A DNA stretch of 64,000 nt from Tetragonia tetragonoides (Eukaryota; Streptophyta; Magnoliopsida; Caryophyllales; Aizoaceae), in the NCBI GenBank assembly GCA_038025085.1, contig CM076147.1, forward strand, positions 40,422,766 through 40,486,765, given 5' to 3'. The notes under the pieces are model-generated. The model did no database searches, was not told where the DNA came from, and was given only the letters and a program-made list of their open reading frames with translations. A program made the position numbers and the translations under genes. Shown here in pieces: positions 12,981 to 24,891 of this stretch. Positions within the stretch are counted from its first letter, which is position 1. Each line of letters begins with the position of its first letter.

Positions 12981-15900
12981 ATGAGTACAGAAATTGAAGA
13001 AAAACAGCTCCCAGTGGAATCCAGCACGAGATCTTCAAGGTACTTGAAGACCCACTTATTTGAATTACCTTTCCTTTTATGGGTTTTTTGCCATTCTGGT
13101 ATGTTGATTTGGTTAATTATCTGGTTATAATCAATGGATCAGTGAACTTGTTGATTCGTCAAATGGCATCAAGGATCATGAAAAGCCAGCAGCAGGTGCA
13201 TTTCCACAAGATTTACATATTGATAATGGCTCATCTATAGTAGCTAGTGGAGAATTAGATAACCATTCTGAGGCTCCTTCTAATGGACAAATAGATGATG
13301 ACTTGGAGTCAGGTATGATTGCAAAACCTACCCAGATTGGTTCTTTACCTGTTGCATTTAATTGAAGAATTTGTACTATTGTTAGTTGTGTTATCATGCG
13401 AGGGATAAAGGGGATATAAGGAAATTATGGAGGTAAAAGGAGGTATGTGCCGCGGTTATTAGAAGCTCAAATGTGTCCTTGAAGGTGTGGATATTAAACA
13501 TGCTGGTGTCCTAATTACTGTATTATGGTCTTAGAATAAAATGCCAATTCATTTGTTCAAGATAGATAAATAGGTTAGAAATCTTCATTTTGTAATACCA
13601 ACCTTCCATTTAGAGCCCATTTGGAAGTTGGGAGGGGCAATGGATGGGGCAAGTGAAGGGAAGGGAGGAGAAAATATTTTTACGCATTTGGCAATTCCCC
13701 TCCCCCCCTAACCAATTTGGGTTAACGGAGGGGAATTGTTCCCCTCTTCCCCTCCGTTCACCTCCTGCCCCTATTTTAAAAAACTGATAAGGGGAGAGCT
13801 TTATATTTCTCCTCCATTTTCCTACCTTCCCCTCCATTCTCCAACTTCCAAACAGGTTGTCAGGGCTAACATTTGGCCTAATTTTGTCAGTCTGTGCATC
13901 AATCTACATGTCAAGTCATTCTCCCCTCCCCCCCCCCCGGGCCAAGGTTTCTTTCTTGTTTCTCTTGTTTTATATGTCCTTTTCCTTCACGGTGAGTGTT
14001 AGAAGACTGTTTCTTTCTTTGGTCGTTGGGAAGCAAGGGAGAGAAACCGGTGTGGGGGGGGGGGGGGGATTGGACCTTCTAGTACGTATCATTCATTTGC
14101 TACAGATGTAATTATGGGTGGAGGTTCTAAATATTCCTTATGTATTTACAGTGATAATCTTTCTTCTTCTTTTTCAAGCAGCATTCAGATTTCTATAACC
14201 CTAAGTAGCTGCGGGATCCTTAGTTAGCATTGTCGTTGTTTCTGTAACACATTGCCATTATTGTTTTTATGTATGTATTTGTTTACTTTTGGCATCATCG
14301 TTGGCAATATATTTTACCAACAGTTCACAGCTTAACGCAATGTATAAAAACACTTTTTAACTAAGTGGGATTCAATTTTGAATTATTTTCAGTGAACCTA
14401 AAGATTTGCCTGGTTAATGATGAAAGAAGCAGCTTTACAATTTAATAGTGAAAATTCTTTGTTATATGCTGATTGGAAACTGGGAAATCCATTTCATTTT
14501 TGTTCTATTGTGGACAATAAATGTTGGATTTGCCAAATAAATATAGTTGTTGTAGACTTGTAGCTGAAGTTTTGGATTGAACATGAGACCCCTTAATAGG
14601 TTTTCATCTCGCTTTGCATTATGTACCTCTGGGAACCAAATCCAAAACAGATTCCCAGGGTCTGGTCTGATTTCGTTCAGTTCCTTTTCCTTCTTTTGAC
14701 ACTCTTTCTGATCTAGATGATGTCACTGTAGATTCTGGGAAGCTGGCTTCTGTGGCTGCTTCTGCAAAAGACGATCAAGTTTCCTCCCAAGGAGATGGTG
14801 CCGCCAATGTAGAGCCTGCAGAGACTGTAGTTAGAAGGGGAGATCCTATTAGTCCCTCCGATCTTACTGCACCGTATGACTTGAACAGAATTCTTATTGA
14901 TACAACAGCACCATTTGAATCAGTGAAAGAGGCAGTTTCCAAGTTTGGGGGCATTGTTGACTGGAAAGCTCATAAAGTTCAAACTGTGGAGGTAAAATTA
15001 TTTGTTTCATTTTTGTCTATATTTTGTTTCGTCTTTAAAAACCTGGATTGTAGATGCATGAGCTTTGACTTCATAAATAGAATGGGAAACTAATTAGTTT
15101 AGCTTCTGAATGTGCAGAGGCGAAAACTCATAGAACAAGAGCTGGAGAAGGTGCAGGAGGAGATCCCCCTATATAAAGAACAGTCTGAGATTGCTGAACA
15201 ATCAAAGGTTCAAATACTAAAGGAATTGGAAAGCACCAAGAGACTCGTTGAGGAATTAAAGCTAAATTTGGAAAGAGCGCAGACAGAAGAGCGTCAGGCG
15301 AAACAAGACTCTGAACTTGCTCAACTCAGAGTTGAAGAGATGGAGCAAGGAATTGCTCATGAGGCCAGTGTGGCAGCTAAGGCACAGCTTGAGGTGGCTA
15401 AAGCGCGACATGAAGCTGCAATTACTGACTTGAAATCTGTCAAGGATGAATTGGAATTACTGAGAAAGGAATATGCTTCTTTGTTGACTGAGAAAGATGT
15501 TGCTGTGAAGAAAGCTGAGGAGGCTGTCTCTGCGTCTAAAGAGATTGAGAAGAGTGTGGAAGAACTCACAATAGAGCTGATTTCTACAAAGGAAATGCTA
15601 GAATCTGCGCATGCTGCTCATTTAGAGGCTGAGGAACAAAGAATTGGAGCTGCTATGGCGAGGGAGCAAGATAGTCTGTCTTGGAACAAGGAATTGAGGC
15701 AGGCAGAGGAGGATCTGGAGAAACTAAACAAGCAAATTGAGTCAGCCAAGGATCTGAAATTAAAACTGAGTACAGCATCCTCCTTGCTTGCTGATTTAAA
15801 AGCTGAATTAGCAGCATACATGGGGTCAAAATTAAGTCAGGAAATTGAAGATAGTAATATGGCGGCACAAGGGGATAAAAGTCATGCGGGAATTCAGGCA

Positions 15901-17082
15901 TCAGTTGCTGCTGTCAATAAAGAACTCGAAGAAGTGAAGCTCAACATTGATAAAGCTAATGACGAAGTAAACTGCTTAAAGGTGGCAGCCACATCGTTAA
16001 AGGTAGAACTTGAGAAGGAAAAGTCAGAGCTTGGCAATCTACAGCAGAGAGAAGGTATGGCTTCGATTGCTGTTGCATCTCTCGAAGCTGAGTTGGAGAG
16101 GATCAAGTCAGAAATAGCTGTTGTTCAGGCGAGGGAGAAGGAAGCTAGAGAGAAAATGGTGGAGTTGCCTAAGCAATTACAGCATGCATCTCAAGAGGCA
16201 GATGAGGCAAAATCAGCTGTTGAATTAGCGCGTGAAGAGTTTAGGAGGGCAAAGGAGGAGGCAGAGCAAGCTAAAGCAGGAGCTAATACCATGGAGAGTA
16301 GATTGCTTGCAGCTCAAAAGGAGATAGAGGCTGCCAAAGCTTCAGAGAAGCTAGCCCTAGCTGCAATAAAGGCTCTCGAAGAGAGTGAATCAACACGCAC
16401 TGATAATGATGACTCACCTAATGGGATTACTCTTTCCTTAGAAGAGTACTATGAGCTGAGCAAGCGGGCTCATGAGGCAGAGGAACAAGCCAACATGAAG
16501 GTAGCTGCTGCTATGTCTCAAATAGAGGTAGCAAAGGAGTCTGAATTGAGATCCTTGAATCAGTTGGAACAGGCAAACCAAGAGGTCGAAGATAGAAAGC
16601 AAGCTCTAAGGTTTGCCATGGAAAAGGCTGAAAAGGCCAAGGAAGGAAAATTGGGTGTAGAACAGGAGCTAAGGAAATGGAGGGCTGAGCATGAACAACG
16701 ACGAAAAGCTGGTGAATTAGGTCAAGGCTCTGTTAATAGCCCAAGAAAGAGTATAGAAGAGGGACAAGGGCTGAAGGGCTTGGAAAAGATATCAGATCCA
16801 GCCATGTATGGTCAGGGAATTAAGATCGAAAAGGTAGTAGATGCTTCTTCCCCTCCTGTTCAGTACGGGCAAGGTCTCGGGCTGAAGAACTTGGAGCAGC
16901 TAGCAAGTACCGCTGGTCCAGCCCAGTACTTATCGAGTCCAAAGGCTTACCCCCAAGGCAGTGTATCTAGTCCGAAGGCACAATTTGGGCAGAGCAACAC
17001 AGTGAAGAAAAAGAGGAGGTCGTTGTTTCCGAGGTTCTTCATGTTCTTGGCTCGGAGGAAATCTTCATCTAAGAATTCATAA
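12981..17082 (+). CDS. WEB1: WEB1-family coiled-coil protein (weak chloroplast movement under blue light)
   Basis: Cytosolic coiled-coil protein. Arabidopsis WEB1 works with PMI2 in blue-light chloroplast photorelocation through control of chloroplast actin filaments. I read four exons: 12981-13039, 13143-13312, 14717-14991 and 15118-17082, joining in frame to 822 aa, close to the family length. The N-terminal ~130 residues are acidic and disordered. The family signature follows ([20 protein letters not shown], then [19 protein letters not shown]). A long heptad-rich coiled coil fills the large last exon, for example [20 protein letters not shown]. After a Gly/Gln-rich linker the protein ends in a basic tail with [11 protein letters not shown] and FLARRKSSS. 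The start is the first ATG of an open exon whose splice joins in frame. WEB1 versus a WEB1-like paralogue cannot be separated here. Confidence 0.88.
13611..13860. mobile_element. Foldback MITE-like element in WEB1 intron 2
   Basis: The ends are inverted: CCATTTGGAAGTTGGGAG near 13618 and the complement of TTTGGAAGTTGGAGAATGG near 13855. The interior is rich in CCCCTCC/GGAGGGG blocks that can also pair. It is about 250 bp with no coding capacity. I could not define a target-site duplication, so the family is open. Confidence 0.55.
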
Positions 17083-17540
17083 TTTGCAGTTTTTACGATT
17101 TTGCATTTCACACGTTGCGTTACTCAATCTGAGCGCTTCTTGTCTCGGAGTCCCTTGCAGAGGAGCCACAACAGAGACGTTGTACATGGTGATTGATTAT
17201 GTATTTAAGTTTACATATATAGTATACTTTTTTTTTCCTCTTGTGGCTTGGTACATTTGAGTTTATTACAAGCATTCTTATGTACATGTTTAATTGTAAA
17301 ACTGAGCTGCTTTTTTAAGGCATGAATGAGTCCGTTTTGGGTGCTTGTTATAGTAAGACGAAGTGAGATTGAGATGGCTGTCAGCCTGTCATGTATTATG
17401 CAAATACGTACTGTTTGATTTGGGATATCGTTAGGATGAAGATTCTTCATTTATTAACTTCAAACGTTCATAACTATGTATTAAAATATAATCACTGTTT
17501 GTTTTTTTCTTTTGAGGGGAAAACATTATCACTGTTTTAA
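17083..17540. other. WEB1-like 3' UTR and spacer before satellite array 1
   Basis: AT-rich sequence with a T-rich stretch near 17226. It holds the presumed polyadenylation region of the WEB1-like gene. No gene was seen; the satellite begins about 460 bp after the stop codon. Confidence 0.45.
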
Positions 17541-19165
17541 GTGGATATTTTTGCATCACATCGTAAGTGACATTTATAGGAAACTTAGGAGGCTTTCGGG
17601 GTTCATTATCAGATTTCTGATAAGGGCGTTTTTACGGAACACCAATGTAAAGGCCTGAATATGGAAATCATGGGTGATATCGAAGTTCGGGGATCTTGAT
17701 GACGCTCCCGGGACACCGAGGGTCCTCTAAGGTCATAATAGACCCATCAGAGAAGTTTGGACAAAAATGACACCCGGGCCGCGAGAAGCCGAAAACCTAG
17801 GCTATAATCCACGTTTTCGGCTCCCGGGAGGCCCCATAACGAAAGTAGATATTTTCGCACCACATCGCAAGGGACACCCCTAGGGAACTTGAGAGGCCCC
17901 AACGGTCCATTATCAGGTCCCTGATAGGGTTGTAAGGGCGTTTTTATGGAACACCAATGTAAGGGTCCGAACACCGAAAACATGGGTGATATCGAAGTTC
18001 GGGGATCCTGATGACCCTCCTGGGGCACCGAGGGTCCTCTAGGGTCATGATTGACCCCTCATAGAAGTTTGAGCAAAACCGACACCCGGGCCCCGGGAAG
18101 CAGAAAATGAAGGATATAATCCACGTTTTTTGCCTCTCGGGAGGCCCGAAAAGAAGGTGGATATTTTCGCACCACATCGCAAGGGACACCCCTAGAGAAC
18201 ATGAGAGACCGCCACGATCCGTTACCGGGTCCCTGATAGGCTTGTAATGGAGTTTTTACGGAACACCAATGAAAGGGTCCGAACACCAAAAGCATGGGTG
18301 CTATTAAAGTTCAAGGATCCTGATGACCCTCCCGGAGCACTGAGGGTACTCTAGAATCATTATAGACCCCTCGGAGAAGTTTGGGAAAAAATGACACCCG
18401 GGCCCAAGGAAGCCGGAAATGAACGCCTATAATCCACCTTTTTTTTGGCTTCCGGGAGGCCCGCAACGAAGGTAGATGTTTTTGCACCACATTGCAAGAG
18501 ACACCCCTAGGGAACATGGAAAGCCGTCGGAGTCCGTTATCGGGTCCCTGATAGGCTTGTAAGGGCGTTTTTACGAAATACTTATTTAAGGGTCCGAACA
18601 CCGAAAGTATGGGTGATATCAAAGTTCGGGGATCCTAATGACCCTCCCGGGACACCGAGGATCCTCTAGGGTCATTATAGACCCCTCGGAAAAGTTTGGG
18701 CAAAAATGACACCCTTGCCCCGGGAAGCCGAAAATGAAGGCTATATCCACGTTTTTTGGCTTGCGGGAGGCCCAGAACGAAGGTGGATAATTTTGCACCA
18801 CATCGCAAGGGACACCCTTAGGGCATTGGAGGCCGTCGGGGTTCGTTATCGGGTCCCTGATAGGCTTGTAATGATGTTTTTACGGAGCACCAATTTAAGG
18901 GTCCAAACACCAAAATCATGGGTGATATCGAAGTTCGGGGATCCTGATAACCCTCACGGGGCACCGAGGGTCCTCTAGGGTCATGATAGACCCCTCGGAG
19001 AAGTTTGGCCGAAAATGACACCTGGGTCCGGGAAGCCGAAAATGAAGGCTATCCATGTATTTTTGGCTCCCAAGAGGCCCCCGGAACGAAAGTTTATATT
19101 TTCGGACCAAATGGCACAGGACACCCCTCGAAGTAGGTTATCGAGTCCTTGGTAGCACAGGAAGA
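17541..19165 (+). repeat. Satellite array 1: about five ~312-bp monomers
   Basis: Tandem head-to-tail monomers. The anchor GATATCGAAGTTCGGGGATC or a variant recurs near 17678, 17988, 18302, 18616 and 18927, spacing 310-314 bp. Each monomer also carries CCGAGGGTCCTCTAGGGTCA, AAGTTTGGGCAAAAATGACA, a GGCTTCCGGGAGGCCC block and TTTTCGCACCACATCGCA. It is GC-richer than the flanks. The left edge starts mid-monomer and the right edge decays into unrelated sequence near 19165. Antisense open frames here are by-products of the repeat. Confidence 0.92.
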
Positions 19166-19484
19166 AGTTCTTACAGAGAGATAAAGTTTAAAGAAAACCA
19201 AAAACGATCAATTTTTATTTTTACTTTGGCAGCTGGAAATACATGGTTAAAAGCAATTAGACATACGTACAGGTGAGTCCTCTTAGCTTCTGTAAGCTCC
19301 CATTAAACACCTTGGGAACAAACAGAACATACAACATTAAGATCTGATGAAGCAAGGATAGCTTAGCTTCGACGTACAAATATGGTGCACTCTCTTCTTG
19401 ATTTGGTTTAACATAAGCACATTGGAAACTTTAACTAGTGGTGGAATAACTTCAGCCCTGCATATAGCAGCATTTCCAATATAC

Positions 19485-20456
19485 TTACGCCGAGTGGACA
19501 TCTAATCCCGAACCTCTGAATTTCATCTCCGTAATCTCTTTGACATTCTTGATCATTTCCTCGCTCAAATAGTTTTTGTGATCACCAACCTCACCTTTCC
19601 TGAAGAACATACTGTATGCGACATATAACCCAGGAAATCCACCTTTGTTCACTACTTGAGTCTCTTGATTAACTTTGAAGCTTGTTAAGCTCTTAATGCT
19701 ACAAAACTCGACGATTTTGTCAATAACACCACCTGCTGTTTCCTCCTCTGTAGAAAAAGGGCATCCTACAAAATTTGCCAACCTCTTCATGTGAGTAATA
19801 GGGTCTCTTTTCATATCCTCATATGTTACAAACAAAACTTTCTTAGGATTCTCTAGGCTTGCCCTCCAATACTCTAGGACATGATCCCAATAGGACCCAA
19901 ATGGTGACTTCCCTTGGCAAAACAGATAATATGCCTCTTGTAAGTCTAAGGGAGGCAGCTCTTTGGACCTCAACTTCTTTATATAGTGCCAAAGTGAAAC
20001 AAAAACATCATTAGGATCGCGACACACATAAACAATAGGGCTAAAGGTAGAGGACTTGATAGATTCAGGCAACAATGAATGAGGGATGTGAGTAGATAGA
20101 AGAGTAAAATTGCAAGGAATGATTGGGTTAGAGGGGTTTCTTGATATATAGTACTCGATCCCGGGTGAACATGTATGGGGGTTAGAGGTGAGCAATGGAT
20201 GGGTGGAGAAGTCATAGCGAGTTCGGTTGGTGAGGGTGAAGAGAAGGGCAGAAAACCAAGTGGTGCCGGCTTTTGGAAGGGTGGCTAAGATGATATTGTG
20301 AGGTTGAGCATTGAAGGTTTTTTGAGCAATGAGGATGCCTTGAAGGATTTGTTTTTCAAACCAAAAGCCTTGGTATTTATAAAGAAATTCATGCCACCAG
20401 CTTGAATTCTCTTTGTGTAAGGATGAAATGAGCAATTCCATTTCACAATCTCCCAT
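19485..20456 (-). CDS. Cytosolic sulfotransferase (SOT family)
   Basis: Transfers sulfonate from PAPS to a hydroxyl group of a small acceptor; plant acceptors include flavonols, hydroxyjasmonate, brassinosteroids and desulfoglucosinolates. A single exon encodes 323 aa, typical for plant cytosolic SOTs, which are usually intronless. The 5'-phosphosulfate loop is PKAGTTW at 61-67. The likely catalytic base is His123 in STHIPHSLLP. The 3'-phosphate motif is YVCRDPNDVFVSLWHY, with Arg146 and Ser154. The C-terminal PAPS-binding segment is FRKGEVGDHKNYLSEEM. There is no signal peptide, so it should be cytosolic. The acceptor cannot be inferred from sequence alone. Satellite array 1 lies about 320 bp beyond its 3' end. 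Confidence 0.93.
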   Translation of the reverse strand: MGDCEMELLISSLHKENSSWWHEFLYKYQGFWFEKQILQGILIAQKTFNAQPHNIILATLPKAGTTWFSALLFTLTNRTRYDFSTHPLLTSNPHTCSPGIEYYISRNPSNPIIPCNFTLLSTHIPHSLLPESIKSSTFSPIVYVCRDPNDVFVSLWHYIKKLRSKELPPLDLQEAYYLFCQGKSPFGSYWDHVLEYWRASLENPKKVLFVTYEDMKRDPITHMKRLANFVGCPFSTEEETAGGVIDKIVEFCSIKSLTSFKVNQETQVVNKGGFPGLYVAYSMFFRKGEVGDHKNYLSEEMIKNVKEITEMKFRGSGLDVHSA

Positions 20457-21761
20457 TGTGATTGTTGAGGTAATGGATGGGATCTCATAGTTGCTCGGTC
20501 AATTGGCCCTTGTTTTTGTACTGCGCATACGTTTTTATTTTTATTTTATTTTGTTTTATTTATTATTTTTTTTATGAGCTAAGGAGGCCCGTTCTCAGGC
20601 TGGCCCATTTCAGGTTTAAGGTCCAGGAGCTTAGTGGGCATGCATTTAAGGAGGAAGGAGGAATAAGGGTATTTAAACCTTGGTAGTGGGTAAGGAAACC
20701 AAAGTTCAAGCCAGTAGACCAACCTATGTTGGTTAGTTTTTGGCGCATTCTTACACCCGAAAGGGGTTGGAGTTTTAGACTTTGGACGGATTAGGTGTTT
20801 TATCTTGTTTTTTTGTATGGATTACCTCCCAAAAAAATAAAATAATAAAACATACTACTTCATCCTATTGGCATCATGGCATGTGTCCAGCTAGGCAATG
20901 AGATGTCATCTCTAAAATGATGTACATTTGTAAGTGACTTCTTTTTTTTTCACCGATTTAGGCTAATCCCGATCTATGATTTCCATTCTTTCATGTACCA
21001 TCAAAACAATAATTCGTGTGTTTACGGTGGGTACTATTAGACTAATCCCAACCTATGATCTCCAGTTTAAAAATTGAAGACCTTACCCACTTATTGTAAA
21101 TTGCCGATTGAAAAATATAACCCATTACTATATGAACTCTACAAGTATAATTTGTAAATATCAAAAAGCTAGTCCACCCATGATGGATGGCAAGACGTAT
21201 TTTTGAATATTTTTAATGTTCATCAAATTTAACACCTAATCCTAATTCTTCAAAACACCAATTGAGAATACTACCCACTTATTGTAAGTGGGTGACAAAT
21301 TGTATAACACATTCCTATATGAACTTGACGAGTATAATTAGTTATTTCGATGTGGGACCCACACTATGTACTAGTAATTTACTAGATTGTTTGGCGTCAT
21401 TGCGGAAAATAAACTTCAAGCAGCGCATAAGTGAGAATGCCTTTGTTTTTGTCTTCAGGATACAAGTTTTCATTGTGCAAATTAAACTGTGGAAAAAATT
21501 ATCCCATTCACCTTTAGTTTGATCCAAATTCCGTCAACAATATGCCTATTCATGAGCTCAATCAAATGCCCAACTTAGCAGCTCTGCAATTTGGATCAAA
21601 ATGCCTCAAATCGCCGAAAACAAAATAACTTACAGCTTCTTGTTATGTACTCTGAGAGCAACACCAACAGTATAAGCAGTAGAAAAACAGTTCATAACAA
21701 GATGGTTTGGTTTTTGATGGGGGGGTTTGAATTTGAACTATGTTCACCTACCCAAATAGCT
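20457..21761. other. Intergenic DNA between convergent-free SOT promoter and NiR 3' end
   Basis: Holds the upstream region of the sulfotransferase gene (right of 20457) and the 3' UTR of nitrite reductase (left of 21762). It is AT-rich and contains the dispersed repeat described at 21150-21365. No gene was recognised. Confidence 0.45.
21150..21365 (+). repeat. Dispersed repeat copy downstream of NiR
   Basis: Contains CTAGTCCACCCATGATGGATGGCA in outline, then CTACCCACTTATTGTAAGTG, then AACTTGACGAGTATAATTAG and ATGTGGGAC. The same ordered blocks recur at 24008-24185 in NiR intron 1 in the same orientation. A partial third copy of the middle block lies at 21075-21150. CCCACTTATTGTAAGTGGG is an inverted repeat that can form a short hairpin. 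Confidence 0.65.
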
Positions 21762-24700
21762 CTACTGCTCTGCCTCTTCCCTTTCCCTTGGGACGGCCCC
21801 AAATTGGTTGATCAAAAGTTCTACAACGACGGGCACCAAATTCTTACAAGGCACGGCCTTTTTGTACACAGTGCCTATGTGCGAATCACTCCCAATCCTT
21901 CCCCCTACGAAGACATCGGCCCCTTCACAAGGCTTGCCATTTTCATCCCTAGCCATGCAACCCATGAACCCGATATCAGCCACTTGAACTTGACCACAAG
22001 TGTTAGGGCAACCGGTCCAGTGCATCCTGACAGGGCGTGTCAGTGAAACTAATCGCTGCACCTCTTCTGTGACCTTAAGCGCCCTTGCCTTGGTTTCAAT
22101 GATGGCTTGCCCACAGAACTGGTTCCCTGTGCAGGCCACAAGCCCCTTCATCAAGATGGGTGGCTCGGGTGAGAAACGGTCCCTTAAGAGGGGCTCTTTC
22201 AGCAGGGCTTCAACTTTGGAGTTGTCAACATTTGGAATGATTATGTTTTGCTCCACTGTGAGGCGGAGCTCACCTGATCCATACTCGTCTGCCAAGCGAG
22301 CTAGCTCGTCCATGTCATCAGCCTGAACACGACCTACAGGAATGTGGATTCCTACATAGCTTAGGCCTTCTTGTTTTTGAGGATTAACACCAAAGTAGTC
22401 TCTCCTCTCCCAAGTTTTCTGAATCAGGTCTTCGGGTGATTCTCTTTCCAGTACTTGGTTCGGCATTCTCTTCTCTACCTCAGCCCTGAACCCTTCTAGA
22501 CCCTGCCACCACAAGGACGACAGCAATAGAGTTAGTGTCCAGCATAGTGCCAACTTGATAACCCAAAGCCTAAAAACCAATTACGTCGAGCAACAGTTTG
22601 CTCAACACAGTCAATTTTAAGATAAACGGAAGATAAATGAGCAAGATTGCAAGAACATCTCAGGCATCTATACGAGTTTAAGACAATAGGTTAACAAAAG
22701 AATAAAAGGATTCGTTTGTTGTACTCACAAGCTCGTCAATAAGCCACATCATTCTTGTCTTTTGCCTGTTTCCTCTGAAGCCAAGATCCCTGTAAGCTTC
22801 AAGTACAGCTTTGCAAGAAGGGATCACATCATCTGCTGCTACCCAAGCATCTAGTGGAATTGCTTCTTCGCAACGTTTGGGGCTAAAGAAACCCCCAACC
22901 AGCATATTGAACCCAAATTTCCCATTCTTGGTAGCAGGCATGTATGCAAGATCATTGATGTGAGGGTGCTCATAGAGATCATGCGAGCCAATTACGCATA
23001 CATTCCACTTCCTTGGTCTGCGCCAGCATTAGAAATGAAGAACATAAATCAAGTCATTACAATTTACAAATAAGGAATAAGACTGACTGACTGACTAACT
23101 TCAACCAGAAACATTACCAAAGTATTACATGTGTTACTGACATTTTATTTCAAGGTAAAGCATGACATATAACTCACACCATAGCATACCATGCCAATCC
23201 CTATGATCCTATCGCCGCTCATGAGGCTCCCATCTATGACGGGGGATGAGTCACGGGGGTCGGATGCGTGCAGTCCAACCCCTGCAATTATACAGAGTTG
23301 TTTCCATTTGATCATTGATTTTAACTGCACTGAATGTCTACTATTATTTCAAAACAAAAAATATCCCCAAAAGAGTGTTCATTTACCATCCAAAGCTGAA
23401 TTTTTTTGTCCATAGGGACACATTTTTGATGTAGGACAAATCATTTTCATCTAGCACTCTGATAGTACTACAAAAATAGCAAGAGGGAAAAACAGCAAGG
23501 CAACCTATACAAGGCAGTAAAACATGGGACTTACAGGTTGGTAAGAGCAGTGTTTCCACGCGAATTGGCAGTGACGAACTGTGAGAGTAAGTTGGTGAAA
23601 GGGCGGGTGTCAACAATCTCATGAGGGTCAATCCCCGCAAGAGGGTTTCCCACAGGGTTACGAACATTGTCCATTCCGCTCTGCAGGCTCGTAAGGCCTA
23701 CAGAATCAAGCCCCTTGATAATGTCTGGTACGTCGGACAGCACCACCCCTCTTATTTGCCAGTTTTGCCTTGTAGTAACATCTGCACAACCTTCTTCTCC
23801 ATACTTCCTTATCACACTGGCTAGATACCGTGTTTGCTCGCTTGTTGTTACCCCATTTGGCAACTTCAACCTCATCATGAATCTTCCATCTATATATATA
23901 TATATATCATTGCATTCATTTTTATTTACCAAATTGTATAGAATTATTATGCAACAGAATCAAAAACCTTGCCTATTGTTATCCTATAGGAAGGGAAAAA
24001 ATAAAAACTAGTCCATCCTTGAGGAATGGCATCAACATAACTTTTCTAAATCCAAATTCATGGGAAACATCAAATCAATTGAGAAAGCTACCCACCTATT
24101 GTAGGTGGGCAATGTAAGGTTATAACAGACCAATCTATAAACTTAGCAAGTATAGCATATTTTTCCAATGTGGGACGTTGGCCATCTGATTTTGCCTAAG
24201 AGAAAGTACTATTTCTTTGTCAGGAAAAATTGTCAAATTGAGTCTATAGAGTTACTGGTTGTTTGCAATTGGTTGATTAATTGTTCAATTGAATACCCAT
24301 CCATAATTTTCCACACATCAATTTAATCTGAAAAATTAGAAGAAAACCAACCCACCCCCAAACCCAAATGTCACTCGAGTTTTGTGGTTTTTTTTTTTTT
24401 TTTTTTTTTTGATTATAAAAGAGAGGCACAAAGGTCAATGTAGACGAGTAAGACTAGTAATTAAGTATATACATACAGTGATGTTTGCGACGATGGAAAA
24501 GGCCGAGCCACTTGAGTCTAACATCGATATCATCTTTAGTATGCTTAGATTTATCGATCTCTTCCATAGACATTTCAGCGAGTTCATTAATTCCACCCTG
24601 ATTGAAATACTTCATAGGGTCTTTCTCAATCTTGACTTTCTCTTGTGGGTTGATCCCTTCCCTGAACTTCTCCTTCAGTACCCAATACCCTTCTCTCTCC

Positions 24701-24891
24701 TCGACTCGAGGCTCGAGCCGAGCTGGATCCACCACTGGCACCGCCACCTCGGCCGCTGGCGATACGGCTTGAGCCTTCTGCTGGCACCTCACCACCATCA
24801 TATTCTCTCTTCTCTTAGATGATGATGATGAGGTCATGGATGATGTCATGAATGTTGATGTAACTAGCTTATTGACCGACAATGAAGCCAT
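21762..24891 (-). CDS. NIR: Ferredoxin-nitrite reductase, plastid precursor
   Basis: Reduces nitrite to ammonium with six electrons from ferredoxin in the chloroplast stroma, the second step of nitrate assimilation. Four exons on the minus strand: 24891-24477, 23889-23535, 23017-22729 and 22502-21762, all GT-AG and in frame, giving 599 aa; the spinach precursor is of similar length. The first ~30 residues are Ser/Thr/Met-rich, a plausible transit peptide. The core keeps YGRFMMRLKLPNGVTTSEQT, DVTTRQNWQIRG and GMDNVRNPVGNP. The four siroheme/[4Fe-4S] cysteines are Cys477 and Cys483 (CTGNQFC) and Cys518 and Cys522 (CPNTC). All key residues are present, so the enzyme should be active. Intron 1 carries a dispersed repeat and a poly-T tract. 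Confidence 0.96.
24008..24190 (+). repeat. Dispersed repeat copy in NiR intron 1
   Basis: Shares ordered blocks with 21150-21365: CTAGTCCATCC, CTACCCACCTATTGTAGGTG, AACTTAGCAAGTATAGCAT and AATGTGGGAC. The CCCACCTATTGTAGGTGGG core keeps its inverted symmetry through compensating changes relative to the other copy. It is antisense to the host gene. Confidence 0.65.
24391..24411. repeat. Poly-T tract in NiR intron 1
   Basis: A T run of about 21 bp lying 65 bp inside the intron, so read as poly-A on the coding strand. It could be the tail of an old retroelement or simple slippage. Confidence 0.8.

Noticed and set aside
21591..22046. Plus-strand frame of 151 codons
   Set aside because: Antisense to NiR exon 4 and its 3' UTR; no domain.
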